64,000 bases of DNA from JALZDI01 sp035557095 (GTDB lineage: Bacteria; Actinomycetota; Actinomycetes; Propionibacteriales; Nocardioidaceae), in NCBI GenBank assembly GCA_035557095.1, contig DATMEB010000166.1, positions 1-64,000 of the forward strand, read 5' to 3'. Of this stretch, positions 27,320 to 35,714 are shown one piece after another; the first letter of the stretch is position 1; every line of letters begins with the position of its first letter. The notes under the pieces were generated by a model that searched no databases, was not told the DNA's origin, and saw only the letters and a program-made list of their open reading frames with translations. The translations under genes and the position numbers were made by a program.

Positions 27320-27613
27320 ATGAGCGGCGATGACGTCGTCGAGGTGAGCGCGCTCGCGATCACCGTGACGATCCCCGAGGCGCTCCGATGGACGGACACC
27401 CGGCGCGGAGTGGGGTTCACGCTGAGCACCATCAACGTCCGGCTTCTCAAGGACGGGCACCTCGCCATGAAGGCCTATGGCCGACCGACCGCCGGCGGCC
27501 GTGGTGCCTACGTGTCGTTCCCCGTCCCCGACAGGCCGGAGCTGGCGGCACTGGCGGCCGAGGCCGCCGGGCGTGCCGGCGCGCTGTGGACCGGCCACCG
27601 CGGCGTCGGCTGA
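27320..27613 (+). CDS. Hypothetical protein
   Basis: The 97-residue acidic-to-neutral protein contains ALAITVTIPEALRWTDTRRG and a C-terminal helix after FPVPDRPELAALAAEAA. No family is recognised. Its codon pattern (third positions mostly G or C) supports coding, and it fills the space between IclR and the sigma-factor gene. The ATG at 27320 is the first in frame with plausible composition; an open frame on the opposite strand looks like an antisense shadow. Confidence 0.55.
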   Translation: MSGDDVVEVSALAITVTIPEALRWTDTRRGVGFTLSTINVRLLKDGHLAMKAYGRPTAGGRGAYVSFPVPDRPELAALAAEAAGRAGALWTGHRGVG

Positions 27614-27646
27614 GACCCTCCCACGACGTCGCCGCCGCGAGGGCCC

Positions 27647-28870
27647 CTAGAGCTCCTCGAGCCGGGCCTTCAGGAAGGCGCGCTCGGTGTCGGTGGCGGC
27701 GAGTGCGAACGCCTCGCGGTAGGCGTCGGCGGCGCGCTCGGCGTCGCCCATCCGCCGGAGCAGGTCGGCGCGCGTCGCCGGCAGCAGGTGGTAGTCGGCG
27801 AGCTCACCCGAGGCGGCCAGCCCGTCGACCAGCACGAGACCCGCCGCCGGCCCGTCGGCCATCGAGACGGCGACCGCGCGGTTGAGCCGGACGACCGGCG
27901 ACGGCGCGCGGACGAGCAGGTCGTCGTAGAGCTCCACGATCCGGGGCCAGTCGGTCGTCTCGACGCTCGGCGCGACGGCATGGCATGCCGCGATCGCTGC
28001 CTGCAGCTGGTACGGACCCGGCTCCGGCGACAGCAGCTGCAGACCCTCGGCGATGGTGACCCCGTCCCAGCGCGTTCGGTCCTGACGGTCCAGCGTCACG
28101 AGCTCACCGTCGGCCCCGACCCGGGTCGCGCGCCGGGCGTCGTGCAGCAGCATCAGCGCGAGCAGGCCCCGAGCCTCGGGTTCGGGCAGCAGCTCGACGA
28201 GGAGCCGGCCGAGCCGGATCGCCTCCGCGCTGAGGTTCTGCCGGACCAGGTCGACGCCGGCGGTCGCGGCGTACCCCTCGTTGAACAGCAGGTAGAGGAC
28301 CGCGAGCACCGCCGACAGCCGCTCGGGCAGCAGGTGCGCGGGCGGCACGCGGTACGGGATCGCGGCCTCGCGGATCTTCTTCTTGGCGCGAGTCAGCCGC
28401 TGGTACATCGTCGGTTCGCGGACGAGGAACGCGCGCGCGATCTCCGACGTGGTGAGGCCGGTCAGCGTCCGCAGCGTGAGCGCGACCCGGCCCTCGAACG
28501 GCAGCGCCGGGTGGCAGCAGGTGAAGATCAGCCGGAGCCGGTCGTCCTGCACCTCGTCGGGCTCGGCCGGCTCGCCGCCGTCGCGGGCGAGGAGCGCGGC
28601 CTGGCGCAGCCTGGCGTTGCCGGTCGCCTCGCGTCGAATCCGGTCGGTCGCCCGGTTGCGCGCGGTGGTGGTGAGCCAGGCGCCGGGGCTGCGAGGGATG
28701 CCATCGCGAGGCCACCGTTCGAGCGCAGTGGCGAACGCGTCTGCTGCGCTGTCCTCGGCGAGGTCCCAGTCGCCAGTGACGCGGATGAGGGTGGCGACCA
28801 CCTGTCCCCACTCCGTCGCGAACGCCGAGGCGACAGCAGCCTCGACGTCGTCGCTCGGCCCGTGCGTCAT
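27647..28870 (-). CDS. ECF42-type RNA polymerase sigma factor with C-terminal TPR-like extension
   Basis: The 407-residue protein has sigma region 2 (VVATLIRVTGDWDLAEDSAADAF within residues ~18-45), region 4 (LRTLTGLTTSEIARAFLVRE) and a long C-terminal extension of about 200 residues containing LYLLFNEGYAATAG and helical repeats. This architecture defines the ECF42 group (often annotated SigJ-like or DUF6596), which lacks a classical anti-sigma factor and is encoded with DGPF proteins. The ATG at 28870 overlaps the DGPF gene stop as ATGA. Confidence 0.93.
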   Translation of the reverse strand: MTHGPSDDVEAAVASAFATEWGQVVATLIRVTGDWDLAEDSAADAFATALERWPRDGIPRSPGAWLTTTARNRATDRIRREATGNARLRQAALLARDGGEPAEPDEVQDDRLRLIFTCCHPALPFEGRVALTLRTLTGLTTSEIARAFLVREPTMYQRLTRAKKKIREAAIPYRVPPAHLLPERLSAVLAVLYLLFNEGYAATAGVDLVRQNLSAEAIRLGRLLVELLPEPEARGLLALMLLHDARRATRVGADGELVTLDRQDRTRWDGVTIAEGLQLLSPEPGPYQLQAAIAACHAVAPSVETTDWPRIVELYDDLLVRAPSPVVRLNRAVAVSMADGPAAGLVLVDGLAASGELADYHLLPATRADLLRRMGDAERAADAYREAFALAATDTERAFLKARLEEL

Positions 28871-29199
28871 TCCCAGACCGGTCGGACCTCGACCGTGCCG
28901 AAGGTTGCGAAGGGGTGTCCCGCCGCGATCTCGATCGCCTCGTCCAGGTGCTCGCACTCGATCACGAGGAACCCGCCGATGAGGTCCTTGGTCTCCGCGT
29001 AGGGGCCGTCGGACACCAGTGTCTCGCCGTCGCGGACCTGCACCTTCGTCGTGGCCGTCGGCCGCAGCCGGGAGCCGCCCTGGAAGATGCCGCGGGCCAC
29101 GAGGTCGTCCATCCAGGCCTTGTGCTCAGGCCAGGCGTGGATCTCCTGCGGCGACTCCGCGTGCTCCTCACCGTGCCAGACCACCAACGCGTACCTCAC
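28867..29199 (-). CDS. YCII-related DGPF-domain protein
   Basis: The 110-residue protein has the YCII/DGPF fold with TLVSDGPYAETKDLIGGFLVIE, where DGPY replaces the name-giving DGPF, and DEAIEIAAGHP. Proteins of this type are the usual partners of ECF42 sigma factors and may be their targets or modulators. The GTG at 29199 is chosen because conservation begins there (VRYALVVWHG). It is translationally coupled to the sigma gene. Confidence 0.92.
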   Translation of the reverse strand: MRYALVVWHGEEHAESPQEIHAWPEHKAWMDDLVARGIFQGGSRLRPTATTKVQVRDGETLVSDGPYAETKDLIGGFLVIECEHLDEAIEIAAGHPFATFGTVEVRPVWE

Positions 29200-29256
29200 G
29201 GACGCGCACCTCCTCGCCGACGGGCGGCTGCGTGTTCGGTCATCGTAGGCAGATGA

Positions 29257-29284
29257 TGTCGAATCGAGGGGGGTCCCGTTCGTC
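29257..29284 (+). promoter_or_regulatory. Candidate ECF42-type promoter in front of the DUF899 gene
   Basis: TGTCGA at 29257-29262 and CGTC at 29281-29284 are separated by 18 bases. From memory, the promoter recognised by ECF42 of Streptomyces venezuelae has TGTCGA in the -35 and CGA/TC in the -10, so the match is suggestive. The transcript would start near 29291, about 25 bases before the ATG at 29315, with GGGAGA as ribosome-binding site. Confidence 0.55.
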
Positions 29285-29314
29285 GGTGGGTCAGATCCAC
29301 AACCAAGGGAGACG

Positions 29315-30055
29315 ATGATGAACACCGACTCGAGGAGCAGCACCCTGCCGAAGGTCGTGGACCGGGCCACCTGGCAGGCAGAACGGGACGCCCTGCTCGT
29401 TCGGGAGAAGGCGCACACCCACGAGGGCGACGCCATCGCCGCGGCGAGGCGACGCCTGCCGATGGTGGAGGTCGACCCCACGGTCACGCTGGTCGGCGAG
29501 AACGGCCCGGTCACGCTGCTCGACGTGTTCGAGGGCCGTCGCCAGCTGGTCGCGTACTTCCACATGTGGCATTCCGGCCACTCCGCGGCGGAACAGTGCG
29601 AGGGCTGCACGTTCTTCAACGGTCAGGTGCGCGAGCTGTCGTACCTGCATTCGCGCGACGCCACGTACGCCACGCTCTGCCAGGGTCCGTACGACGTGAG
29701 CGTCCGCTACCGCGACTTCATGGGCTGGGACGTGCCCTGGTACTCCGCGCAGGACGCGGCGGACGCCCTCCTCGGCGATCGGCCACGCGCCCCGGCGCCG
29801 CTGGTCTTCTATGTGCGGGACGGGGACAGGGTGTTCGAGACCTACTGGACAAGCGGCCGTGGGCTGGAGGCGATGGCCCCCACCCATGGGCTGTTGGACA
29901 TGACGGTGTACGGGCGGCGGGAGGCCTGGGAGGACTCGCCGGCGGGCTGGCCGCAGGAGTTCGATGTAGACCCTTCCGTGTGGCGCATGAACGGACGTCC
30001 CACCGCGCAGTGGTCACGCCTGGACGCCGGTCGCTCCGACGACCTCGGCACCTGA
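29315..30055 (+). CDS. DUF899 thioredoxin-like protein
   Basis: The 246-residue protein matches the DUF899 family: LPKVVDRATWQAERDALLVREK at the start, YFHMWHSGHSAAEQCEGC near residue 86, and LDMTVYGRREAWEDSPAGWPQ near the end. The fold is thioredoxin-like, and CEGC resembles a redox CxxC pair, but no reaction is established. It is divergent from the DGPF/ECF42 genes and is a likely target of that sigma factor. ATG at 29315 or 29318. Confidence 0.9.
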   Translation: MMNTDSRSSTLPKVVDRATWQAERDALLVREKAHTHEGDAIAAARRRLPMVEVDPTVTLVGENGPVTLLDVFEGRRQLVAYFHMWHSGHSAAEQCEGCTFFNGQVRELSYLHSRDATYATLCQGPYDVSVRYRDFMGWDVPWYSAQDAADALLGDRPRAPAPLVFYVRDGDRVFETYWTSGRGLEAMAPTHGLLDMTVYGRREAWEDSPAGWPQEFDVDPSVWRMNGRPTAQWSRLDAGRSDDLGT

Positions 30056-30075
30056 GGGGTTTCGGACCGGCTCCG

Positions 30076-32445
30076 CTAGATGCCCGCGGACTCGTCGGGC
30101 GCCTCACCACCGCGGACCGGGAGACCCGAGAACACGTCGGGCGGCTCACGCCAGGTGTCGGGCAGCCGGTCGGCGCGGGCATCCTGCACCGCGCGCCATA
30201 CCCGCTGTGGAGTGCAGGGCATGTCGATGTGGCGCACGCCGAGATGGCTGACCGCGTCGACCACCGCGTTCTGCACCGCTGGGGTGGAGCCGATCGTGGC
30301 CGACTCGCCGATGCCCTTCGCGCCGAGCGCGTTCAGGGTTGTCGGGGTCTCGGTGTTCGCGGTCTCGAATCCGAACAGGTCAGGAGCGCTGGGCATCTGG
30401 TAGTTGGCCAGCATCGAGGTCAGTGGCTGCCCCTCGGGGTCGAACACGACCTCCTCGTAGAGCGCCTGCGCGATGCCTTGGGCAAGGCCACCGTGCTGCT
30501 GACCCTCCACCAGCAGGGGGTTGAGGATCCTCCCGCAGTCGTCGACGGCGATATGACGCAGCGGGCGCACGAACCCGGTGTCGGTGTCCACCTCGACGAC
30601 GGACACGTGCGCCCCGAACGGGTACGTCGCGTTGTCCTGGTTGACGTCGTGCACGGCGGACAGGTCCTCACCCGCCTCCTGCGCGGAACCGACCACCTGC
30701 AGCCAGGTCACCGTCGCCCCAGGCACACCGGTCACCCCGAACTCCCCGCCCTCGGTGAGCTCGATGTCGTCGGCCGATGCCTCCAGCAGCTTCGCAGCGT
30801 GCCGGCGCGCCTGGTCCAGTACCTCGCCTGCGGCCGCGGCTACGGCTGTGCCGCCCAGCTGCAACGACTTCGAGCCGCCGGTGCCGCCGCCCCGCGGAAC
30901 CTCCGCGGTGTCCGACTGCACGTAGGAGATCTCGTCCATGGGGATGCCGAGCCTGTCGGAGACGAGCATGGCGAACGAGGTCGCATGTCCCTGTCCGTGT
31001 GCGGAGCTCCCGGCCGACACCGTCGCCGACCCGTCCGGGTTGACCTTCACCGACCCGAACTCCGACCCGCCTCCCGGCGCGGTGACCTCGACGTACACGC
31101 TCACTCCGATGCCCAGCTGCACCGTCTCATCGCTCTCCCGACGGTGTGCCTGCTCCTCACGCAGCTTGTCGTAGTCCGCGAGTCTCAAGGCCTCGCGCAA
31201 CGGCAGGTCGTAGTCGCCGCTGTCGTACCGAGCTCCGACCGCGGTCGTCAGCGGGAAGGCCGCGGGATCGAGGAAGTTGCGCCGGCGAAGCTCCACCGGG
31301 TCGACCCCCAGCTCGTCGGCCGCGATGTCCATGATCCGCTCCAGGTGTGCGGCGGCCTCGGGTCGCCCAGCGCCGCGGAACGCACCTGTGGGGGTGGTGT
31401 TGGTGACCGCGGCCGCAACGTCGAAGCCGACCACGGGGACGTCGTAGACGCCCGGCGCCATGAGGTAGGTCAGGCCGATCGGGAGCGCGCCGCCGAACCC
31501 GGCGTAGGCGCCGGCATCGCCGATCACCCGCGCCCGAAGCCCGGTGATCTTCCCCTCCCGGGTCAGACCGAGCTCGTAGTAGCCGACCTGGCCGCGGCCA
31601 TGCGGCATCGACACGAGGTTCTCCGAGCGGGTCTCCACCCACGCGACCGGTCGGCCCAGCGTCCGGGCGGCGCCGACCGTGGCGGTGTGCTCGGCGAGAA
31701 CCCCCGCCTTGCCTCCGAACGCGCCGCCGACGTGCGGTGCGACCACCCGCACCCGCTCGGGGTCCAGGCCGAGAACCTCGCACAGCGAGGTGCGGAACAG
31801 GTGCGGCATCTGCGTCGAGACGTGCACGACGAGATCGTGTTCGCCGCCCTCGGGCGGGTCGGCGAGGATCGCGTTGCCCTCCAGCGGCATCACCGCGATC
31901 CGCTGGTTCACCATCCGCGCACGTACGACCACCTCGGCGTCGGCGAGGGGGTCGGGGTCGGCCGCGGAACGCGCCCCGCCCATCAGGTTCGTGCCGAGGT
32001 CGGGAAACTGCAGCTCTGCCCCGGGTGCCAGCGCCGCCTCGGGGTCCACGACCACGGGCAACGGCTCGTAGTCGACGTCCACCAGCTCGGCCGCGTCCAC
32101 GGCGGCCGCCTTCGACTCCGCGACGACCAGCGCAACCGCCTCGCCGACGAACCGCACCCGATCCGTGGCCAGCGGCGGACGGCGCACCTCTGGATGGAGC
32201 ACGATGAAGGTGTGGTGCTCCGGCAACGAGAGGTCCGCCGCGGTGAACACGCCCACCACGCCCGGCGCCGACGCCGCTTCCGCGGTGTCGATGCCGACGA
32301 TGCGTCCATGAGCCAGTGGCGAGCGAACGAACTCTGCGTGCAGCAACCCGTCTCGCTGGAGGTTGCCGACGAAGGTGGAGGCGCCGGTGAGGAGGTCGGC
32401 GTCCTCGACCCTCCGAACTCGGGTGCCGAGAATTGATCCGCGCAT
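30076..32445 (-). CDS. Molybdenum hydroxylase large subunit (xanthine dehydrogenase / CoxL family, form II-like)
   Basis: The 789-residue protein carries the molybdopterin-cytosine-dinucleotide domains of the family: HVGGAFGGKAGVLAEH, GAFRGAGRPEA, and the catalytic glutamate region GAKGIGESATIG near the C-terminus. True CO dehydrogenases have AYRCSFR at the middle motif. Here it is AFRGAGR, closer to form II enzymes of uncertain substrate. The iron-sulfur and FAD subunits normally encoded beside it are absent from the window. I prefer ATG 32445, where TAGGGT at 32453-32458 is a possible -10; GTG 32454 is an alternative. Confidence 0.9.
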   Translation of the reverse strand: MRGSILGTRVRRVEDADLLTGASTFVGNLQRDGLLHAEFVRSPLAHGRIVGIDTAEAASAPGVVGVFTAADLSLPEHHTFIVLHPEVRRPPLATDRVRFVGEAVALVVAESKAAAVDAAELVDVDYEPLPVVVDPEAALAPGAELQFPDLGTNLMGGARSAADPDPLADAEVVVRARMVNQRIAVMPLEGNAILADPPEGGEHDLVVHVSTQMPHLFRTSLCEVLGLDPERVRVVAPHVGGAFGGKAGVLAEHTATVGAARTLGRPVAWVETRSENLVSMPHGRGQVGYYELGLTREGKITGLRARVIGDAGAYAGFGGALPIGLTYLMAPGVYDVPVVGFDVAAAVTNTTPTGAFRGAGRPEAAAHLERIMDIAADELGVDPVELRRRNFLDPAAFPLTTAVGARYDSGDYDLPLREALRLADYDKLREEQAHRRESDETVQLGIGVSVYVEVTAPGGGSEFGSVKVNPDGSATVSAGSSAHGQGHATSFAMLVSDRLGIPMDEISYVQSDTAEVPRGGGTGGSKSLQLGGTAVAAAAGEVLDQARRHAAKLLEASADDIELTEGGEFGVTGVPGATVTWLQVVGSAQEAGEDLSAVHDVNQDNATYPFGAHVSVVEVDTDTGFVRPLRHIAVDDCGRILNPLLVEGQQHGGLAQGIAQALYEEVVFDPEGQPLTSMLANYQMPSAPDLFGFETANTETPTTLNALGAKGIGESATIGSTPAVQNAVVDAVSHLGVRHIDMPCTPQRVWRAVQDARADRLPDTWREPPDVFSGLPVRGGEAPDESAGI

Positions 32446-32565
32446 GCGGGGCACCCTAATGACCTTCGTTTCCTGCGCCTAGGGCGGCTGGCGCCCGGCG
32501 GAAGTCCGCCGATCCGGCACACGTTCGGGCGGTCGACTGTCGGTGCCTGCGCGTAGCGTGCCGGC

Positions 32566-32922
32566 ATGGCTATCGCACGAGAACCCAGCTTCGTCATCGA
32601 CTGCCCCGATCCCCGCGCCCTCGCGACGTTCTACGGCGCGTTGCTGGACTGGGAGGTCGGCGGTTCGCCCGACTGGGCCGGGATCCGCTCGGAATCCGGT
32701 GAGCACTTCTCCTTCCAGCAGGTGAAGGACTACACGCCGCCTGAATGGCCGAACCAGCGACTGCCCCAGCAGGTGCACCTCGACGTGATGGTCGACGACC
32801 TCGACGCGGCCGAGGCGGCCGTGCTCGAGCTCGGCGCGACCAAGCACGACTACCAGCCCGGTAAGACCTTCCGGGTGTTCCTCGATCCCGCGGGCCATCC
32901 CTTCTGTCTCTGCGAGGAGTGA
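32566..32922 (+). CDS. Glyoxalase-like (VOC) domain protein
   Basis: The 118-residue protein is of the Glyoxalase_6 type, with SFVIDCPDPRALATFYGALLDWEV at the start, LPQQVHLDVMVDDLDAAEAAV in the middle and FLDPAGHPFCLCEE at the end. HLDV and the final glutamate could bind a metal. Catalytic role unknown. It is divergent from the molybdenum hydroxylase gene, with 120 bases between the starts. Confidence 0.88.
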   Translation: MAIAREPSFVIDCPDPRALATFYGALLDWEVGGSPDWAGIRSESGEHFSFQQVKDYTPPEWPNQRLPQQVHLDVMVDDLDAAEAAVLELGATKHDYQPGKTFRVFLDPAGHPFCLCEE

Positions 32923-32983
32923 CCCGTCCGGGTGATCCGACGGCGGGTGGCGTCGGACGGGTCGCTTGAGCCGTGCGAATCGA

Positions 32984-33019
32984 TTGACAGTCGATAGGAA
33001 CCTCTCGATACTCGTTGCG
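32984..33019 (+). promoter_or_regulatory. Near-consensus promoter placing +1 at the GTG of the flavoprotein gene
   Basis: TTGACA at 32984-32989 and GATACT at 33007-33012 are separated by exactly 17 bases. Transcription would start near 33018-33019, which is the GTG start of the next gene, and no Shine-Dalgarno sequence is present, so a leaderless transcript is likely. Confidence 0.7.
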
Positions 33020-34146
33020 TGCCGAAGCAGCAGGATGTCGATGTTCTGGTGGTCGGGGCCGGCCTGGCCGGACTGCACACGGCCACGCTGCTCGCCCAGC
33101 GAGGCCATGACGTCCTGCTGGTCGAACGGCGGCCCAGGCTCACCGGCGCGATCCGCACGACGGGGATCTTCGTTCGCCGGACGCTCGACGACTTTCCGCT
33201 GCCTGCCGAGTGCCTGGGCCCACCGATTCGACGCGTCGTGCTCTACCCGCCCGGGCTGCGCCGTGCGGTGACCCTGGACAGCGACCGCGACGAGTACCGG
33301 GTGGGCGACATGGCGCCGCTGTACGTCGCGACGGCCGAGTCCGCCGCCGAGGCCGGCGTGCGGATGGCGCTGGGCACCCGTTTCGCCGGCCGGCGCGACG
33401 ACTCTTTCGTCCTGGTCGGTCACGACGGGCCGACCCGAGTGCGGGCCAGGTTCGTCGTCGGTGCCGACGGAGCCCGCTCGCGGGTCGCCCGCGACCTCGC
33501 ACTGGACCGCAACCACCACATGCTGGTCGGAGCCGAGGAGGTGTTCGAGGTTCCCCGAAGCGAGGAACCCCCCGCGTTCCACTGCGTGCTCGACCCTTCG
33601 CTCGCCCCCGGCTACCTGGCTTGGGTGGTCAACGACGGGCGGCACGCCCACGTCGGCGTGGCCGGGTACGCCGCGCGCTTTCCCCACGGGCTTCGCCGCG
33701 CTCTGGAGCGGTTCGGCGCCTCGGCTCCCGGGCTGTCCGGCGCCACCCGCTCCGACGAGGTGGAGCGGCGCGCAGGCCCGATCCCCGTCGGCGGCCTGCT
33801 GCGCCGGATCGGCTGCGCCGAGGGGCTGCTCGTGGGGGACGCGGCGGGAGCGGTGTCCCCGCTCACCGCCGGTGGCCTCGATCCCTGCCTGCGCCTCTCG
33901 ACGCTCGCCGCCGGTGTTCTCGACGACGCCCTGCGAACGGGGCGACCGGATGCCTTGGCCCGCTACGACGGAGCCGCCCTGCGCGCCCACTTTCGAGGAA
34001 GACTCATGCTGCGCAGGGCGCTGGCTCAGGTTCGGACGCCCGCGGTCGCCGCCATGGGCTTCACGTTCCTTCGTACGCCGTTCGGGCGGGCGGCGGCCCG
34101 CCGGATCCTGTTCGGCGACCGGTCCTTTCCCGACCCGGGAAACTGA
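33019..34146 (+). CDS. FAD-dependent oxidoreductase, geranylgeranyl-reductase-like
   Basis: The 375-residue flavoprotein starts with the Rossmann dinucleotide motif VVGAGLAGLHTATLLAQRG (residues ~11-29), has VVGADGARSRVARDL near residue 150, and the FAD-contacting LLVGDAAGAVSPLTAGGLDP near residue 272. This places it in the GGR/UbiH-like group, which reduces isoprenoid double bonds or hydroxylates aromatic rings. The substrate is unknown. The gene is monocistronic by appearance. Confidence 0.88.
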   Translation: MPKQQDVDVLVVGAGLAGLHTATLLAQRGHDVLLVERRPRLTGAIRTTGIFVRRTLDDFPLPAECLGPPIRRVVLYPPGLRRAVTLDSDRDEYRVGDMAPLYVATAESAAEAGVRMALGTRFAGRRDDSFVLVGHDGPTRVRARFVVGADGARSRVARDLALDRNHHMLVGAEEVFEVPRSEEPPAFHCVLDPSLAPGYLAWVVNDGRHAHVGVAGYAARFPHGLRRALERFGASAPGLSGATRSDEVERRAGPIPVGGLLRRIGCAEGLLVGDAAGAVSPLTAGGLDPCLRLSTLAAGVLDDALRTGRPDALARYDGAALRAHFRGRLMLRRALAQVRTPAVAAMGFTFLRTPFGRAAARRILFGDRSFPDPGN

Positions 34147-34163
34147 TCGTCAGCCGACCGGCT

Positions 34164-34184
34164 GTCGGGCGATGCCGGCCCGAC
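34164..34184 (+). terminator. Candidate terminator hairpin
   Basis: GTCGGGC at 34164-34170 pairs with GCCCGAC at 34178-34184 around a 7-base loop, 18 bases after the flavoprotein stop. There is no T-run, so the call is tentative. Confidence 0.4.
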
Positions 34185-34216
34185 CTCGGTGGCGGCCGCA
34201 GCTCTGCCGAATTTCT

Positions 34217-34254
34217 TGCCGGACTTGTCGACTAACGATATATTCGCATCGTTG
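34217..34254 (+). promoter_or_regulatory. Promoter with operator-like inverted repeat for the DUF2975/HTH pair
   Basis: TTGCCG at 34217-34222 and TATATT at 34240-34245 are 17 bases apart. AACGAT (34235-34240) and ATCGTT (34249-34254) form an inverted repeat with an 8-base centre overlying the -10, where a repressor would block polymerase. The message would start near 34252, and AAGGAGGA lies just before the ATG at 34275. Confidence 0.6.
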
Positions 34255-34274
34255 CTCGATTGAAGGAGGAACCG

Positions 34275-34763
34275 ATGGGCGATCTGACCCTGCGCGCACT
34301 GCGCATCGTGCTTGCCACAGGGCTCGCCGGCTCGCTCTTCGTCCAGGCGGTGATGGTCCCGCTGCTGGCCATCGACCTGGACGAGGCCCCAGCGGCCGTC
34401 CGCGTTCCGGTGGTCGTCATCGTGCTGCTGGGCATCGTGACCACCCAGGTCACCATGGTCTGCGTGTGGCGGCTGCTGACGATGGTGCGTCGAGGAACGG
34501 TGTTCTCCCACGCCGCCTTCCGCTACGTCGACATCGTGATCGGTGCAGTCGCGGCCGCCGCGCTGCTCACGTTCGCTCTCGGCGTCACGCTCGCACCGGG
34601 CGAGGCGGTCGCGCCGGGCATCGTGCTGCTGATCGGCGGGGCTGGCGTGATGATCGCCGGCGTCGCCCTGCTGGTGCTGGTGATGCGGACGCTGCTCGCT
34701 CAGGCGGTCGCCCGCGATGCCGAGGCGCAGCACCTGCAGGCAGAGCTGAACGAGGTCATCTGA
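34275..34763 (+). CDS. DUF2975 membrane protein (YoaS-like)
   Basis: The 162-residue protein has four transmembrane helices in two pairs, typical of DUF2975. The loop TQVTMVCVWRLLTMVRRGTVFS lies between helices 2 and 3, and the acidic tail is cytosolic. In Bacillus the homologous pair yoaS/yozG couples such a membrane protein with a small HTH regulator. The chosen ATG follows a strong ribosome-binding site AAGGAGGA. Its stop overlaps the start of the HTH gene by one base (TGATG). Confidence 0.88.
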   Translation: MGDLTLRALRIVLATGLAGSLFVQAVMVPLLAIDLDEAPAAVRVPVVVIVLLGIVTTQVTMVCVWRLLTMVRRGTVFSHAAFRYVDIVIGAVAAAALLTFALGVTLAPGEAVAPGIVLLIGGAGVMIAGVALLVLVMRTLLAQAVARDAEAQHLQAELNEVI

Positions 34764-35029
34764 TGCCCATCGTCGTCGACATCGACGTGATGCTCGCCAG
34801 GCGCAAGATGGCGGTAGGCACCCTCGCGGAACGCGTCGGCATCACGCCCGCCAACCTCGCTGTGCTCAAGAACGGTCGCGCCAAGGCCGTGCGTTTCACG
34901 ACGCTCGCCGCACTCTGCGATGTTCTCGAGTGTCAACCCGGCGACCTGCTGCGCTGGGAGCCCGAGGAACCGGCGGACGAGGTGACACCGACATCCGGCG
35001 GTGCCCAGTCGCTCGCACGGGACGGCTAG
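34763..35029 (+). CDS. Small XRE-type HTH regulator (YozG-like)
   Basis: The 88-residue protein is a single Cro/C1-type helix-turn-helix: MPIVVDIDVMLARRKM, then LAERVGITPANLAVLKNG and LAALCDVLECQPGDLLRW, followed by a disordered tail. YozG-like proteins are encoded with DUF2975 membrane proteins and are probably sequestered by them or repress the pair. The start overlaps the DUF2975 stop (TGATG), so the two are made together. Confidence 0.9.
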   Translation: MPIVVDIDVMLARRKMAVGTLAERVGITPANLAVLKNGRAKAVRFTTLAALCDVLECQPGDLLRWEPEEPADEVTPTSGGAQSLARDG

Positions 35030-35076
35030 CGTGCCTGAGCAATCCCCGGGAGCCCACTGAGCCGGAGCCACCAGGG

Positions 35077-35655
35077 TCAGCGCAGCTCCAGTCGCATGAG
35101 CACCCGGGGGATCCCACCGGACACCGAATCCGTGTCCGCGGCCTTGGTGAATCCCGCTCGCTCGAAGAGGCCGCGAGTGCCCACGTAGGCCATCGTGGTG
35201 TCCACCTTCTGTCCCTTGTTGTCCACCGGGTACCCCTCGACCGCTGGAGCACGGTGTGAGCGCGCGTAGGCCACGGCGCCGTCGAGGAGGGCGTGGGAGA
35301 CTCCCTTGCCGCGGTGGCCGGGTCGCACCCGGATGCACCACACCGACCAGACGGGCAAGGAGTCGACGTGCGGGATCTTGGTGGACCGTGCGAAGGGCAG
35401 CTCCGCCCGGGGTGCGACGGCGGCCCAGCCGACGACCTCTTCGTCCTCGTACGCGAGGACTCCAGGTGCGACCTCGCGGGAGCAGAGACTCCTCACGTAC
35501 TCGCCTCGTGCAGGACCGACGAGCTCCTGGTTGGTCTTCGCGTCGACCCGATGGCTGAGACACCAGCACACCGAGGAGCTGGGGTTCTTGGGCCCGAGCA
35601 TGGTCGCGACGTCGTCGAACCGTGCCGCGTGCGCGGGCCGGACATCGAAGCTCAC
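35077..35655 (-). CDS. GNAT-family N-acetyltransferase
   Basis: The 192-residue protein contains the acetyl-CoA motif VRPGHRGKGVSHALLDGAV near residue 117 (R/QxxGxG/A form), preceded by the strand SVWCIR and the acceptor-side region VVGWAAVAPRAEL. The substrate is unknown. It starts with GTG at 35655 and converges with the HTH gene. Confidence 0.88.
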   Translation of the reverse strand: MSFDVRPAHAARFDDVATMLGPKNPSSSVCWCLSHRVDAKTNQELVGPARGEYVRSLCSREVAPGVLAYEDEEVVGWAAVAPRAELPFARSTKIPHVDSLPVWSVWCIRVRPGHRGKGVSHALLDGAVAYARSHRAPAVEGYPVDNKGQKVDTTMAYVGTRGLFERAGFTKAADTDSVSGGIPRVLMRLELR

Positions 35656-35714
35656 GAAGCCACGCTAGCTCTCGCGTCGGCGAGCCCGCGCGGCCGACAC
35701 GTGTACAGCTGACG

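Noticed and set aside
27260..27598. A 112-codon minus-strand frame opposite the 27320-27613 gene
   Set aside because: Its translation is low-complexity and it has no ribosome-binding site; the plus-strand frame has the better codon pattern.
29566..32436. A 956-codon open frame on the plus strand
   Set aside because: It starts inside the DUF899 gene and runs antisense to the molybdenum hydroxylase gene; the translation is arginine/histidine-rich with no family match. It is a by-product of GC-biased third positions.
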